From: Phymatolithon calcareum | Lineage: Eukaryota > Rhodophyta > Florideophyceae > Hapalidiales | NCBI GenBank assembly: GCA_977006965.1 | Contig: OZ345357.1 | Span: 248,001 to 312,000 of the forward strand | Reading direction: 5' to 3' | DNA: 64,000 bases | Shown: piece by piece, positions 22,080 through 33,591 of the stretch | Layout: each line of letters starts with the position of its first letter | Numbering within the stretch: position 1 is the first letter of the stretch | The notes under the pieces: generated by a model | Databases searched by the model: none | Seen by the model: the letters and a program-made list of their open reading frames with translations, nothing else | What the model was told of the DNA's origin: nothing | Translations under genes and position numbers: made by a program

Positions 22080-22560
22080 ATGCGAAGAAGCATCCCGCGG
22101 AATTTCAATTTCAAAACTCGATTTGGAATCTCTAGTTGTGCGAGGATACTCTGACGCTGCCTTTCCAAACAATGGAGATTCTACCTCTCAACTTGCAATG
22201 ATCATTCTTCTCTGTGATGGACATGGAAATGCCAACAGTATCTATTACTCCTCGTGGAAAAGACGTCGCATTACTCGCTCTATTCTCGCCGCCGAAGTCT
22301 ATGCATTCGCAGCATGTTATGACTATGCATTCATAGCTGCGCATGATCTCTCCCTCATGCTTGGTCATCAAATTTCAATCCATCTTTTACAGACTCTAAA
22401 TCTATCTTCGATACAATTTCGAAGTTCACAAGTGTCTCTGAGAAGCGTTTACTGATAAACATTGCCGCACTTCGTCAAGCGTATTTATCTGGTGAGATTG
22501 AGAACATTGGGCACATTCCTTCGGAGCACAACATTGCGGATCCATTGACGAAAGGTGAAC
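22080..22560 (+). pseudogene. Copia RNase H
   Basis: It contains RGYSDAAFPN (catalytic Asp), AAEVYAFAACYD (catalytic Glu block) and, in another frame near 22530, HNIADPLTKG, the usual end of copia RNase H. The last segment needs a frame change near 22440. Confidence 0.8.
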
Positions 22561-22678
22561 TCGCCGATCTTGACCACTCTTCTCGAAACTGCAACACTTC
22601 ACCTTCCCTTCAACCAATGGATCATTCATGAACAGACATCTCACAATTAGAACTGCTGGCATTAGAAGTTCTGGTCAG

Positions 22679-23027
22679 TGTTAAATGTTCGACACGGAGG
22701 TGTAAGGCTAGCTGTCCTTTCTCCTTAACGGCTTTCGTAACTGTAATTACTGTGATAATTGGGTTTTTAATGTGTATTTAACAAATGTACAGCAGTTCTA
22801 TACCCTCCACTTTAGACTCCACTACTCAGTTAGCGCTTGCTGTGCGAAGCCGAAGACTACTTAAGCAGCTCCAAGTCGGATAAGAACACAACTCAGAACC
22901 AACCCACAAGTAAAGTCAAGTACCAACGCTTCTTTGCTTTTCCGTTTTCCAACATTTCCACCACATTCCAACTTATTTTTCAACCCACCAGAATCGTTCC
23001 ACCATCGATTCATTCTGGTGTATAACA
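22679..23027 (+). repeat. Candidate copia 3' LTR
   Basis: 349 bp beginning TGTTA and ending TAACA, immediately after the RNase H end, as expected of a copia LTR. There is no second copy in the window, so the call is by position and termini only. Confidence 0.5.
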
Positions 23028-23339
23028 ACAGAGTCTACATATTCTTGAAGAGTAGTGTGACTTGATGGCCATCGATAGCGCATGACGTGTCGGTTGCGGT
23101 CTCCTCAACCCGGGTGCGTGGGGAATCGAAGATGTCAATGCTGTCGTGACAGAAAGTAGCTAGAGGGATCCAATAATTGGGAATAACCAGTTTTTTACTC
23201 CTCACGGAACTTGAATACAATAATTTATTGCTTCTGCGTTCAACAATAAATTATTTATTCTCGACACTGCGCCGAGAAAAGAATAAAAATAAATATATAA
23301 TTTCAATTCTTTGGCTCCGAGGACGCTACACCGTTTATT

Positions 23340-23460
23340 CCGGTTTGCCCCTTTTGGGGTGTGTCTTTTTCGTCGGTCACATTCAGTCTCTCCCGCTTTT
23401 CTTTTGTTGTCTCTCTCTGTTCTCGTCTTTCTTTGTGTACGCCGAGTACTAGTTTGCTTG
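23340..23460 (+). repeat. LINE 3'-end fragment
   Basis: The stretch around TGTCTTTTTCGTCGGTCACA aligns with the minus strand of 48070-48215, the 3' tail of the LINE whose RT is at 48284-49456. It is a 5'-truncated copy in plus orientation. Confidence 0.65.
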
Positions 23461-24904
23461 GCGCTACATTAATTTCAATGAGCAAGATTTTAGAAGTGTA
23501 CAACAAATTCAACGGCACTGCGAAAACTATTGTCGTCAGAGATTCCCTAGTTGTTCAATTATATGGCAGCATTTGAGGAAGAGTTCAAGAGTAAGAGACT
23601 ACTTAAATGGAAGAAATCGATATAGTTTGCGTTCCAAGAAAGCAAGCGATTTTTAGAAAAGTAAACTACCATGAGGTGTGCTCTTTTTTCGAGCTCGGAG
23701 GTCTGTTTAGGGTGCACAGGACGGTCGACGAGCTTTTAATCGACAAGCGACCAAGCGTTGAGGGCAACACGACGGTCAACACATGCATCATGGGACTCCT
23801 CCTGTGTTTCCAGAACCAGACCACGCTGGAGAAAAGCACCTCTTCTTTAAGCACGTCTTTACCTTTTCCGACGGCGACTTGGCAGGTCAGACGCCCAGGG
23901 GCGTTAATACTGTGTCAGCGTGGCCGACTATGTGCGCAGTGGGAGAAGAATGTTTACACGTGAAGTCACCGTAAGACTTCTGTCGAACTTTGAACCGGCA
24001 CGACGTCGAATGATACTCCATGGTTACCATACGTTTCCTTTGCGAGGAACCGTCCGGCTCCCAGATTAGAGGAACGTTCCAACATAGCGGCCAGAGTGAC
24101 TGAAGATCCGTAAAATCAAGCGCTGTGAGGAGAGAGATGTCGCTCAAAATTCTAAGGACAACGCAAACAGCTTGACACAAGCTGAATTCCTTGTCTGAAT
24201 GAAAAACCCTCGATAGGCATCCAAATCGCGGAGCCGAGATTGTGGCTATCGGGGATGCAACGGGAAGAGAGACAAGTTGTATGACGATGAGAAAACGTGT
24301 TCCGAGAAGCATTCCCGATAGTCCAAGGTAGAGCGGACGTCATGATGCGCATAGGACACGTGCAGGAAACAGAAGAGTAAGATCAGGAACATGGATTGAC
24401 ATGCAGTGATGGCTTGTCAAAGGGTACATGCAAACAAGGGTGATAAAGGTAGCGAACGGTAAATAGGTGTGCCGTGTGAGATGTACATTACCAAATGTGT
24501 ATTAGTGAGGTATCGTATGGCGCAGTAGGCATTGTAAGTAACGTATGGAGTACTGAGGATCTGAAGCCCCCTTTGAACGATATTCTCATCGCCTCATATT
24601 AGTAAAATATCCTGCTTAAAATTCTTCATGAATAGCGGTTTACTCAGAATTTCAGGTTACTACTGGCCACGCAATATATTTGCACTGCAATATATTGCAA
24701 TAAGCAATACCAATATTGTATTGCAGATCCGTCTCGTATTGCAGTACGAACTGTTGCTCGGACAGGTATTTCAATCCTTATTGGGACCGGTGTCGAACAC
24801 GATAAGGTGAGGGCTGGAATTCCCCCTTATGAACGAGGCGCAGTGCGCTGGTTCCAAGACCGGATGATTAAAGCAAATCACACAGTCACTGAATCGTCGA
24901 GGAT
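23461..24904. other. Unannotated region
   Basis: Contains a 118-codon frame at 23607-23963 (plus) without recognisable family. TATTGCA-type motifs cluster at 24665-24750, like those at 15.4 kb. Nothing else is supported. Confidence 0.4.
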
Positions 24905-25958
24905 TTAAGGAGCCATGCTGGCTCGGGACGGCTTCCAGACGACTAAGGCGACAGAACGTGTATTGATATCCATATTTATCGGAGATATCGTATTACCTTC
25001 CAGATTGAATCGAGCGTTCGACAACAGTACGTATTGCGTAATACTCCTTCTCTTCCAATAGTTCGCAATTATATAGGTGGGAGCCCAGACTACCGGGTAC
25101 TGGAACGTGCAGAGGATCAGTAGTTCCACTTCCAACTTCAGCGGTGTAATGGCCAAGAGGTCGTCGAGTGCTTGCTTGGTTTAGGTGCTGTCCTGTTTCG
25201 AGAATCTGTCCTTTGAGAGGCCATTTATCAAGTTTGTGGTACAATTAGGGATGTAGAGCAGAATGCGAGGCGATGATGATGGAAAAGTGGTGACTTCCTT
25301 GAGTCGAGTTTACTGAGAGGAAAGAAAGGTGGTCTATATATGTTCTATGATCACCAGGCGAGCCATGCAGGACAGCAATCCGATTTAGGTGTCCTAGCGA
25401 CGGCTGGGTAATTGGTATGAAACAGAATAGGTAGACACCTTCTGAGTTAGAGATGTATGTTACTGTGTTGGTTAACAGTAACGACACTTGAAATCGGTGC
25501 ATGTGCAGAGGATGAGAAATCAATCTAACACAGATGAGGCGTCGTGCTCCTGAACATTGCCAATGATACCAACGGGAAATCAAACCGTTCCACGAGTTGT
25601 TTACAGACAACGGCGACAGGAGAAAGAATTTCGTAAGAAGGAATTAAAGTCGTAGTATTAGAACGTGGAAGATCATGCAGAACGTGGAGGATGTAAGACA
25701 AAGTCTTAGATAGCATCTTTCCGACATTTGCCGGTGAGCTCGATGAGGGTGGAGGTACTCAATGGTGGGAAAATGACTTGATAGAAAGTTTTCTATGTCT
25801 TCTTGAGTTGAGGAGAAGGTGCGGAGGCAATGAAACTTTCGCATGGGGTATATGTCGTTTTTTTTCGACATTTCCGCATTTTCAGCTGCCGCTAGTATCT
25901 TGTTTCTTTGGTATTCTTGATGTTTGTCATAGCTTTCGTTTGATATGCAGCTTCGCAC
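24905..25958 (-). other. Minus-strand open fragments, possible decayed element
   Basis: Consecutive minus-strand frames (25644-25958, 25245-25610, 24993-25244, 24905-25156) cover the region, more open than expected but with no motif I recognise. They could be an old transposon or a dead gene. Confidence 0.2.
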
Positions 25959-26502
25959 AAGAAGAGGCGCATCGCGAATGCCATTCGAACGGTACCCGCA
26001 TTTGAAAAAGACTAACAGCAGTTTATCAGTGCATCTCCAGACATGGTGGCCTCCACGCGTTTTGGCATTGTCGAATATTCCATCGTGCCGAGTGTCGACT
26101 GAAGTTTACGACACGTTTCAATGATATTCTGTCAGGGAAAAGGACGAAGATGTCACCCGTCAGCGCTATGAAGACGAGTTTTTGTTTCAGTATCCAATGA
26201 ATCGAGAATGACTCTGCAAAGTGAATGTCTTAGTGATTATAGATTGTTTATAGCCACGGAAAATACGACGAATCGAGCGTCTTTTATGTACCAATATCTC
26301 GTTCTCCTGAAATATATGGGAGGTAAAGGCAATAGTGCTACAAATGAGAGTCTGTGCCATCTCACTGGCAATTTGAAATTGCAGTGTATGTCTCTTGTTG
26401 TCGAACAAGACAGTAGTGTTGTGCTTGATGAGAGCTATGTACCTCACGTCAATCTTAATCAGTCGGCACAGACGAAATAATATTTCGTATATATACTACG
26501 AG

Positions 26503-26913
26503 TCATCGATTCTTCGTTCCAAAGTCATAGACTAGTTCCGCCCAGGTAGTATCAAAAAGTGTCCATGTTTCTCCTTGTTTTTTTTGCCAGCCGAATGTCG
26601 GCAAGCAACCGTTCCAGTCATTGGAATTTTTGAGCTGCGATGGTAGGCGAAATGATGTGTCTAGACGAAATGCGGACAAAAGATTATTATCACAGGTCAT
26701 CATGCGTTGATGGTTCTCGGCGGACGGTTCATGATGTCGTATAGCACTGTAGGTATCCAGGTGAGCCGAAATCGACAATCCATAGCAAAGCGTACTAGGT
26801 TTTCCGTAATGACTGCATACACCGTGCATTCGATATTCCTGGTGTCTTACGAGCGGCAACTTGGGAACATTGGGACATGGATAGCAAACACGCGCAATCG
26901 AGCTCTCCGGCAA
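26503..26913 (-). CDS. Hypothetical 136-aa ORF
   Basis: An uninterrupted frame of mixed composition with several Cys and Trp residues (CYPCPNVP near the N-terminus, TWAELVYDFG near the end). No family, signal peptide or membrane segment is recognised, and nothing in the neighbourhood supports it. Confidence 0.2.
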   Translation of the reverse strand: MPESSIARVCYPCPNVPKLPLVRHQEYRMHGVCSHYGKPSTLCYGLSISAHLDTYSAIRHHEPSAENHQRMMTCDNNLLSAFRLDTSFRLPSQLKNSNDWNGCLPTFGWQKKQGETWTLFDTTWAELVYDFGTKNR

Positions 26914-27070
26914 TTGTACCTAGCCCAGTGCATTCAGTGAAAGGTGCAGTTTCTTTCATTTAAACACTTTCTGACCACTCGCCCAACATTATATCGCGCT
27001 CTGGCACAGAAGCTACTTTGAGGGAGTTTCAGCAAAATCGTTGCGGACTTTGCTCTTCAAAGACGAATGA

Positions 27071-27376
27071 GACGTCTCGGAGTCCAACAGAAAGAGAAAA
27101 ATTCCCTACGGTCTGTCGGGGTCTACCCCGGCGATTATCAGACTCCCGAAAACGCGGCACAGCCAATTAGCGGTAAAGTGGGCATTCGGTCGGTTCCCCC
27201 CAATCAGCACATCACTTCTCACAGACAAATTCGGTGATACTGTACCAATCCTCATGAGCAACCTGGAAGAATACCTCGGAAGATATCAACTGACCAAAGA
27301 GGAGATTAATATCACTGAAAAAGCTCTAGACAAGCTACTCTTCTTCACTATCGCCTTTTACGACGACATGGAATAG
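27071..27376 (+). other. 101-codon open stretch, ATG only at codon 62
   Basis: Open from the stop at 27068-27070 to the TAG at 27374-27376. The part after the internal ATG (27254) reads MSNLEEYLGRYQLTKEEINI, a helical, acidic composition. The N-terminal half is basic (KTRHSQLAVKWAFGRF). It could be an exon of an unseen gene or a fragment of an element; no family recognised. Confidence 0.2.
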
Positions 27377-27446
27377 ACAAGGCGTCAATTGAGGAAAGCT
27401 GATCAGTGGACCCCAAGCTTTTCCCTCCCTTTTTACGGGAGACGGT

Positions 27447-27572
27447 AGTTGCAGCTAGGGCTACGACGTTTAACCCGGGTTACACGTATTTGAATAGATG
27501 ATCGAAGCTACAAAGTAGCTGCTGAAACGCATCTCCCTTGCAGTCTCATGAGTGTTACTGAGGGCGTTTCAA
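27447..27572. repeat. Dispersed repeat, copy 2 of 2
   Basis: Homologous to 7150-7284 with small gaps. It lies 175 bp left of the piggyBac element and is probably an unrelated older insertion. Confidence 0.6.
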
Positions 27573-27746
27573 AAAAAGAAGCTACTTTGAAAACAGCGTA
27601 GCGTTTTTCCAAGGCACTCGTAAGAGATCTGGTAAAGACACGAGCTGGTGGTGTGCTTCTCCACTCTGGAGAACAAGCCCAGCTTCAAGCAGCGAAAGCA
27701 AAAACCCATTTCAGTTTCCTCTGTAATTACCTTCAAGTTTCAGGCG

Positions 27747-30337
27747 CTAGTGTCTAGTTTACTAACCACCTGAATTGAGGATAAATCCCTCAATTGAGGG
27801 GCTTTTTGAAAGCTCAAAAAATTATGTAGAAAGAATGCGAAACAGAAAGTTCGCGCCAACTTTGGGAAGGCGGGCTTGTGTTCTGCCTGAGGAGTACCCA
27901 AACTACGGCCTTAAATGGGCGTCGTTCGGCGGTAGGAACGAAATTACAATTTTCAGTTAGAAGAAGCGGACCTGCCATGTCACGAGAAAAAGACCCGCGC
28001 CGAGTGGTCGGCGCGTCCGTACACACTAAGGCAACATCAGTGACCAGTCTCGCAGAGTGTTGCAGGCTCTATGGAGCCTTTTCCAAGTCAAAAAAGGTGA
28101 ACGGCACAGTTCTGGAGGTACGATTGAATGAAATCAATGGTCGCGCAAGCACATCGCTTCGCGTGAAATGAGTCCTAGTTCAGAAACCGACTGAGAAAAC
28201 TAAGATTAAGACACTCAAGATTGCTAACATCAAGGCAGGAAAGGTTGACGAAGGTTCTCCGTCCTCTCGAATGCTTGTATCAAGTCCCAGCACGCAGAAC
28301 TCTGCACCACAAAATCCGGCTTACAGTACTCGTGGTCGTCCGTCTTCTTCGCCAAATGCCAGTTTATTGTCCCCAGTCGCAACCACATGCTCTCCAAAAC
28401 GGCACACAATCTTCGACACAATCCTCAGAAGCTATGGACGCCCTATACCAGGCACTCTCGCCTACGCCATGCAAGGCTCTTGGGACCAGGTGTCGCAAGA
28501 GGAAGTAGATGTCATCACACCCGACCGCGAACCCAACGTTATTGCTCATGGGGTGCCATGGTACGAGCGACAAGTTCTATGCCCGATTGGGGGACGAATT
28601 CCACGTCAGTTCTGGACAGTTCGCACTCCACATGGAGATTTTATATCGGAAAATGGTGGTATTGGGCATCACACGCCCTATGATTGCTTTATGACCATGT
28701 TTCCGCAAGGTCACCTTCGAAAAATAGCAGCATGGACGTCCGCGAAGCTGAAACGAATTGCGCGAAAAGAGACTACCGTCACAGAGCTGATTAAGTTTTT
28801 CAGAATCCTCGTCCTCATGACAAGATTTGAGTTCGGCGCTAAGACAGATCTATGGCAGACTGCCAGGCAGAAAAAATACATTCCGGCTCCTTGTTTTTCA
28901 AACACTGGGATGTCAAGAGACAGGTTCACCGCATACCTTCGGTGCGTTACATTCAGCATACAACCTAGTGAAAGAGGCAGCATGTCTTCTGCGCAGTACC
29001 GCTGGGCGCTCGTTCAAGATTTTGTCGATGCCATAAACGAGCACCGAAAGCGCAATGTATCGCCGTCGGACCTCATTTGCGCTGATGAGTCCATATCTCG
29101 CTGGTATGGCAACGGAGGTCATTGGGTTGATGTCGGACTACCTCAGTACATTGCGATTAACCGTAAGCCGGAGAACGGTTGTGAGATACAGAACTCTGCA
29201 TGTGGAAGAAGTGGGACAATGCTGCATCTCGAGCTCGTTACAACCGCAGAAGACGAGAAGAAAAAGGATTTCGAAGGCGAAATGGCCCATGGTACAGCAG
29301 TTTTACGCCGTCTTGTTGCCGCATACTCTGGCACAAGGCGCATTGTCTGCGCGGATTCTTACTTTGCGAGTGTTGAATCTGCAGAGATGCTTCTTCGTTT
29401 GGGCCTAAAATTCGTTGGAGTCATCAAAACGGCGACTAAGAAGTATCCTATGGACTACCTATCAAGAATTGAGATTTCAGAAAGAGGTCAATGTGTTTCT
29501 CTCGTTCGAAAATCCTTGAACGGTGAGCCGTTAATGATGGCGGCTCTTTGGGTTGACCGGGATCGCCGCTATTTTATTTCGACTACCTCTACGACACTGG
29601 AAGGCAAACCGCGCTCTCGTGTGCGTTGGAGTCAGCTTGAAGAAGGACCGTCTCGTGTTGAGCTGTCCGTGCCCCAGCCCGAGGTATGCGAGACGTACTA
29701 CTCTGCGTGTGCGCAAATCGACAAGCACAATCGGTGCCGCCAAGAGAGTTTGGATCTTGAGAAGAAAGTCAACACCCTGGACTGGTCGGTCCGCGTTAAC
29801 ACATCTCTTTTGGCGATTTGTGTGGCTGACAGCTGGCTTTTATTCGCCGGTGCGCATGCAGAGTATCAGGATCACATGACGCAACGAAGGTATTATGAAG
29901 TGCTGGCCGAGCAACTCATCGATAACTCGTTCGATTCGCGTAATACTCGTCGCCGCTCAACCACTCCTGAACGTACTTTTGTCTCCGGGAGCGGTGTTGG
30001 AACCCACTTAACCCCCACGAGAAAGAAAAGGAAGACTGCGGCTGGCATGATGACTAATTTTGCTTCGCAAAAGAACTGCAGGGTCTGCAAAGTCAAGAAG
30101 ACAACGCTGGTGTGCTCATCATGTAACAGGCTAGATGGTGCCGCAATATTCATTTGCGGCACGTCTACTGGCAGGAATTTCTTCGCGAAGCATGTGGAAG
30201 ACATCCATGAGATTGACGCTTTTGATGTGCCCGATAGTGAGTAACTTTCATGCGCAAAAATTAAATGATTTTCGTTACCTCAATTGAGGGAAAAGTGCCC
30301 CTCAATTGAGGAAAAATTTCAGTAAACTAGACACTAG
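27747..30337 (+). mobile_element. piggyBac-type DNA transposon
   Basis: About 2.6 kb bounded by 17-bp perfect terminal inverted repeats, CTAGTGTCTAGTTTACT at 27747-27763 and its complement at 30321-30337. Inside each end lie palindromic CCTCAATTGAGG subterminal repeats (about 27789 and a degenerate one at 27770 on the left; 30281 and 30299 on the right). The single gene encodes a piggyBac-type transposase. The flanking bases do not show the TTAA duplication typical of piggyBac, so the exact ends or the target preference are uncertain. A gutted relative lies at 50069-51395. Confidence 0.85.
27977..30244 (+). pseudogene. piggyBac-type transposase with one in-frame stop
   Basis: The open frame 28271-30244 gives 657 residues. 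It matches the piggyBac/PGBD DDE domain: LICADESISRW with Asp at residue 272, IVCADSYFAS with Asp 362, and CAQIDKHNR with Asp 484 (numbered from 28271), the three catalytic Asps. A C-terminal Cys-rich zinc domain starts CRVCKVKK near residue 603. The same frame extends upstream to an ATG at 27977, broken only by TGA at 28169-28171 after NGRASTSLRVK. The relative at 50.2 kb has TGG there, so the stop is likely one recent point mutation. The 657-residue part may still be translated from the ATG at 28271, lacking about 98 N-terminal residues. Confidence 0.88.
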
Positions 30338-31030
30338 TGTCAAACAGTGAGATTACCGTTCCAAAAGTGGACGGAAGTAATCGGGCACCGCGAGAGGGAC
30401 AGTCTATTTATGACAATTCTAAATATACACATGATCCCATAACGAGTTTCCCCGTTCAATCGTTCTGACCGACAAGATGCTCGGAGAGAAAAAGGATCGG
30501 CATGTGCACTACATTTTCAGAGTGCACGGACGATGCGGAGCATTGTGCTACTAGTACTCTCGGATGCAAGCAAAACACGTGCGTACGGTGGAACGGAATT
30601 CAAATTGTAGCTACAGCTCCAGATTAAAGATTGCAACTGGGAGAATGCGCTATATGCTCCTGCTAGGTTATTTAGAAGAGAAAAAACTTTTTTGCGAGGA
30701 ACTATTCGGAAGTATGCAATAGGCGACGCTGAAGCGATTCTAGTCAATGAAGGGTAAAATTCTCTTTGAAGCGCCACGGGAGCTCAAAATCCAAGTCCCG
30801 TAATTCCGAAGTTTCAAAAAGCGAGTAGGACTGTACATTACTGTTAAATTTGTGTAGGTGGGTTCTGATACTGAAAGGAAGAACATTTCATGTCCAGAGG
30901 GGCAGGATATCCGTACCGCCTCACCTGCTCACAGCATAGACACTGAACTGCTTCAACTATCATTTCAAATTGGAAATATTAAATGAGTGCAGTGTAAGAT
31001 TTCAATGCTCATCTCAATTGAGGTGAGATA

Positions 31031-31062
31031 TAAACTTAGATCTTTAAAAAGATCTAAGTTTA
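31031..31062. repeat. Perfect palindrome, 15-bp arms, AA centre
   Basis: Arms TAAACTTAGATCTTT (31031-31045) and exact complement (31048-31062) around AA. It has the same geometry as 33560-33591 with unrelated sequence. Confidence 0.85.
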
Positions 31063-33559
31063 ATTTCCATGATCGATGATCACTGTCTACGACTGGTTAC
31101 AGCGTCAAGAAGTGCGCACAATTGAAGATAAATAGAAACACTCAACGGGGTAGTATGAGGCCATTGATCGTGAAGTTACCCTAACAAGTAAGAGAAGATC
31201 TGTTTCGATGCATATTTAGTACGATACGGAGGGCTTACCCAAAAAACTGAGAAAGAAAAAATGTGTCTAAATATCTCGAAATAAATGGACTTGGAGAGCG
31301 CGTATTTAGAAGAGCAGATTGTGTAGCCGAACAGTCAGCTACGGACAAAGAAGAGCAATATTTGAAACTCTGATGATCAGCTCGTATCTTGCGTGTGCGT
31401 TTGCGCAGATAAGAAAATATTAGTCTCAACAGCAAGGGTTTTCTACCACTCTTCTCCTGTTTATTTTACAGGAATAAGCACGAAAGTGGCCACTTCTGAA
31501 GAAATATAGTCTCTTCTTTTCGTAAAGAAACATCGATGTGTGACTTTAGATCCTGATGAAAAGAGCGCAGATTGTGAGGCTCGCTGTTCTGGCATCAGAG
31601 ACTCCAGACCTATTCATTTTCTCTTAAATCTCAGGAGCCATGATGAGTTGAGAACATCGTCGCCCTACTGTCTTCTACATATATTTGATTACGAAGTAAT
31701 GCCTCAGATGATCGAAATCATTTTCTATGTAAAAGACAGTGGGACACGCAACCTGGATCATTCTGAAACATTAGCTGGCAGAGAAATTGGAGAGGGTGCT
31801 GCTCGGAAGTAGTATTGATTAGACACTGAAATTCAAACAATTCGATTCTAGCGCAGGTCTGGGCACAATACGCTTGTCTGTACCGAGGAGTTGATGCGTA
31901 CTTGCCTATGGCGTTTAAAATACTCCGTTTGCACATGGCCGCTAATCGACGTCGGAATAAGTCAGTGGAAAGATATGAGTTTCCTACTCGTTACGGGAGC
32001 TGTAAGAGAGCCTATCCCAATCACTAATATGTCGTTGAGCACAGTAAATGTTCCGTATGACCTCTCCCACATGTAGCCAATATCTAATTCTAGGCTGGTC
32101 GCAGGAAATATCCAAAAAGAGTATTTCAGCTTAGCTGAATTGCAGTCGCATTCCGTATTACTCATTTATCGAAATTTTATAATTTGTCGAAATCGTCAGT
32201 ACAGTATTTTCTCCTTAATCGTAGAAATGCGATTCCAAATTTTTCCAGAATTATGAACAGCTGTTCAAGTAGCCGCTTCAAAACCCAGACACCAGAAGAC
32301 CCCAAGTAGTACCGTAATAGCCATAACAATACATCGACTGTCAGCGCCTCTCATGAATGTCGAAACATCCATGCGATGCTGAGCAAACCTCAGAAGATTA
32401 GGATTCTATCCTATTTTTACAGACCCGAAAAATGATCACTGGAAGATTCGTTTTGAAAATTGCTTGGAGGTACTTCGATCTCATATTTCTACAGTCAGTT
32501 CGTTCTCGTCACCGACGTGTTGCTTCTCTTCATAAACCTCCGTCTTCGAGACGCATCACTTTATTGGTGCGATGTTGGGGGGTAGCAGCTAGTGGCCCTC
32601 AGAGGGATATGCTATGAGCGGGATAGATTAAGAGACTTGCAAGATAATTGGTAATTTCGCATTTGACCAACGTGTGTCAAGTGGCGCTATATATAGTGTT
32701 CCGTCACAGGCACTTGATGCACCAATAGTGTCAAGTACCGTGGCCTGAGAGTGCTTATCCAAAGTTATGACATCTCGGCTCTAGAGAGGAGCTGACAACC
32801 CCGTTTCGGCCTGTTCAACTACTCAGATGTTTTTCGAATGTTGAAAAATTTTCGGCCCATTGGCACGACTTTCCGCCACCTTGTTTTCAGGTATTAAATA
32901 GAAAACGAGAGCTTCAAGTAAACTCACATCCCCATCCATCCGCCACGCCGTGAGCTATCATAGCAGAAAAACAGATCGCACACAACAGTTGTGGTGCACT
33001 CATTGCATGTTTGCGCATCGACCTTGCCATTGGAGCACAGCAAAGTCGGCTACTCGCCCTTGTGGAACTGTACGTGTATGATTATTGCTGTGGCTAAATA
33101 CGTGGCCGGCACTGTTTCATAGCGAGAGTGCAGTTCAGGTGTGACTACAGCAGTAGAAAAAGAGGGACGCGCGATCGCTCACTTTTCCCAACCCGGCGAG
33201 ATTTAGCATGGCAAATCTCTTTCCAAAGACCAAGAGGCTCTATGGTACTTCGCGGTGGTGGAGAAGAAATTATTTTATTCAGGGCGTTACTCGGACAGCT
33301 GATAGAGCACAGTGTTAGTAATATCCTTCTTCTCCCACAGTACTTATGGGCTTCACCCCAAATGTCTCATAGAAAGTCGCTTCAAACTCGGCACATGTAT
33401 CAAATCGAAGAGGAGAGGTGCTCCCCGCAAAAGACGGTCCTCCAATCAGAGCCAAAGCATTCATGTCCACCACGGTGAGCAAATGGAACCGTTGAGTTAA
33501 CGTGCCGATCATGGGGCCGGAACAAGTAAAGATCCGATTCGTGCAGCACTTTAAAGACG

Positions 33560-33591
33560 CTATACAGTCCGATTAAAATCGGACTGTATAG
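33560..33591. repeat. Perfect palindrome, 15-bp arms, AA centre
   Basis: Arms CTATACAGTCCGATT (33560-33574) and exact complement (33577-33591) around AA. It lies 1.2 kb upstream of the first zinc-finger gene. There is no T-tract after it, so an ordinary terminator is unlikely. Confidence 0.85.

Larger units (their letters stand above)
18140..23027 (+). mobile_element. Ty1/copia-type retrotransposon, decayed, 5' LTR not found
   Basis: Plus-strand element with gag, protease, integrase, RT and RNase H in copia order, all broken by stops and shifts. The 3' end is marked by a candidate LTR at 22679-23027 with TGTTA...TAACA ends. No matching 5' copy was found upstream, so the 5' end is deleted or too diverged. 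It is much older than the copia copy at 36.8 kb and belongs to a different lineage by sequence. Confidence 0.85.

Noticed and set aside
33560-33591. Rho-independent-type terminator or tRNA-like hairpin
   Set aside because: A two-base centre and no T-tract; bacterial-type termination is not expected here, and no cloverleaf forms.
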